Assembly (NCBI GenBank): GCA_016717145.1
Contig: JADKGD010000063.1
Span: 1-8,586, forward strand
Source: Saprospiraceae bacterium
GTDB taxonomy: Bacteria > Bacteroidota > Bacteroidia > Chitinophagales > Saprospiraceae
Direction of reading: 5' to 3'
Length of the DNA: 8,586 bases
The stretch's first letter is position 1. Every line of letters begins with the position of its first letter. A program made the position numbers and the translations under genes. The notes beneath the pieces were generated by a model. The model ran no database searches. It saw nothing but the letters and a program-made list of their open reading frames with translations, and was not told the origin of the DNA. This document shows positions 7,883 through 8,586 of this stretch, piece by piece.

Positions 7883-8586
7883 ATGATTCATTGTATGATT
7901 ATAGATGACGAGCAACATTGTATTGACACCTTAAAATGGCAACTCGAAGAGTATTGTAAAAACGACATTAAAATCATTGGGACATATACGGATGCGGTAG
8001 GAAGCATTCCGGAAATAATCAGACTAAAACCGGAACTGTTATTCTCAGATATAAAAATGCCTGAAATGTCTGGTTTGGAATTGGCGGCAAGAGTAGGTGA
8101 TATAGTAAAACACATAGTATTTACTACGGCCTTTGATAAATATGCCATCAATGCCATCAAACTGAGTGTGACCGATTATTTGTTGAAACCCATTGATAAA
8201 GACGAACTGATCGCAACGATTCCAAAAACTTAAAACTTAATGTCAAACAAAGAAAATGATATTATCACCAAATCTAAAATAAATTAACCATTAGTAACAC
8301 GGATGGCATCCTATTGCTGGACTATGAAGATATAATGTATGTCGAAGCCAGTGGAGCATATTCTATTTTTCATTTAAAAAATTTGAAAAAGATAGTAATA
8401 TCAAAAACATTAAGCCAGGTAGAAGAAATGATTCAAGATAACAGCTTCATGAGGATCCACAAAAGTTATATCATCCATTTAAAACATCTTGAAAAATATG
8501 TGAAAGGGGATGGTGGTGAAGTCGTGTTGAACAATGGCACATCCTTGCCTGTGAGCAGAACTAAAAAGGAAGAGCTTTTGCAGATA
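7883..8586 (+). CDS. LytTR-family response regulator, 3' end cut by the window (frame-broken)
   Basis: The gene starts 2 nt after the kinase stop, so the two form a cognate co-transcribed pair. Residues 1-116 are a receiver domain with the acidic pocket D8-D9-E10, phosphoacceptor D56 in LFSDIKMP, conserved T81/T82, aromatic Y99 and K102 in LLKP. Around 8220-8290 the frame shifts at least twice (restored text IQKLKLNVKQRK, then NDIITKSKIN). The C-terminal LytTR DNA-binding domain then runs in one frame from about 8290 to the edge. Phosphorylation at D56 would be expected to promote dimerisation and binding to direct-repeat promoter sites (family knowledge). Only the last few codons are missing, judging from VSRTKKEELLQI, which normally sits at the end of LytTR domains. 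Confidence 0.88.
8290..8586 (+). other. LytTR DNA-binding domain of the response regulator
   Basis: One open frame reads ISNTDGILLLDYEDIMYVEA, then GAYSIFHL, ISKTLSQVEEMI, FMRIHKSYIIHLKHLEKY and NNGTSLPVSRTKKEELL. These are the standard LytTR elements: the I-YVEA strand, the sktL-xEe helix, the F-RiHkSyiiNl-hi strand (here HL instead of NL), and the lPvSR-kk-eL end. It contacts DNA through beta strands and their loops. No stop appears before the window edge. Confidence 0.85.

Overview
The window is A+T-rich DNA that looks like Bacteroidota. The signs are a sensor kinase of the propeller/Y_Y_Y/LytS-type common in that phylum, a paired LytTR response regulator, secreted beta-helix and repeat proteins, and starts without clear Shine-Dalgarno sequences. 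A Saprospiria- or Chitinophagia-like source is plausible, but this was judged by eye only.

Layout: 1-448 holds no convincing gene, only short coding-like scraps. 449-808 (minus) encodes an intact small four-helix membrane protein. A 248-bp divergent intergenic stretch follows. 1057-2504 (plus) encodes a secreted right-handed beta-helix protein with an exact 90-nt internal period. 2505-2882 has no confident gene. 2883-4649 encodes a secreted protein made of five diverged modules of about 105 residues with conserved cysteines, of no family I recognise. 4712/4736-7880 encodes a large propeller sensor histidine kinase. Two bases later, 7883 to the window end, comes its LytTR-type response regulator, missing only its last few residues.

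Every plus-strand gene is interrupted as sequenced. The interruptions are mostly single-base frame changes plus a few in-frame stops. Joining neighbouring frames restores continuous proteins with intact family motifs and believable ends. I favour uncorrected sequencing indels over real gene decay, but the sequence alone cannot settle it. Coordinates for broken genes therefore give the reconstructed extent.

Functional reading (inference): the kinase senses something outside the cytoplasmic membrane through its propeller, phosphorylates the adjacent LytTR regulator, and may control nearby genes such as the two secreted proteins. The most novel item is the five-module cysteine-containing protein directly upstream of the kinase.
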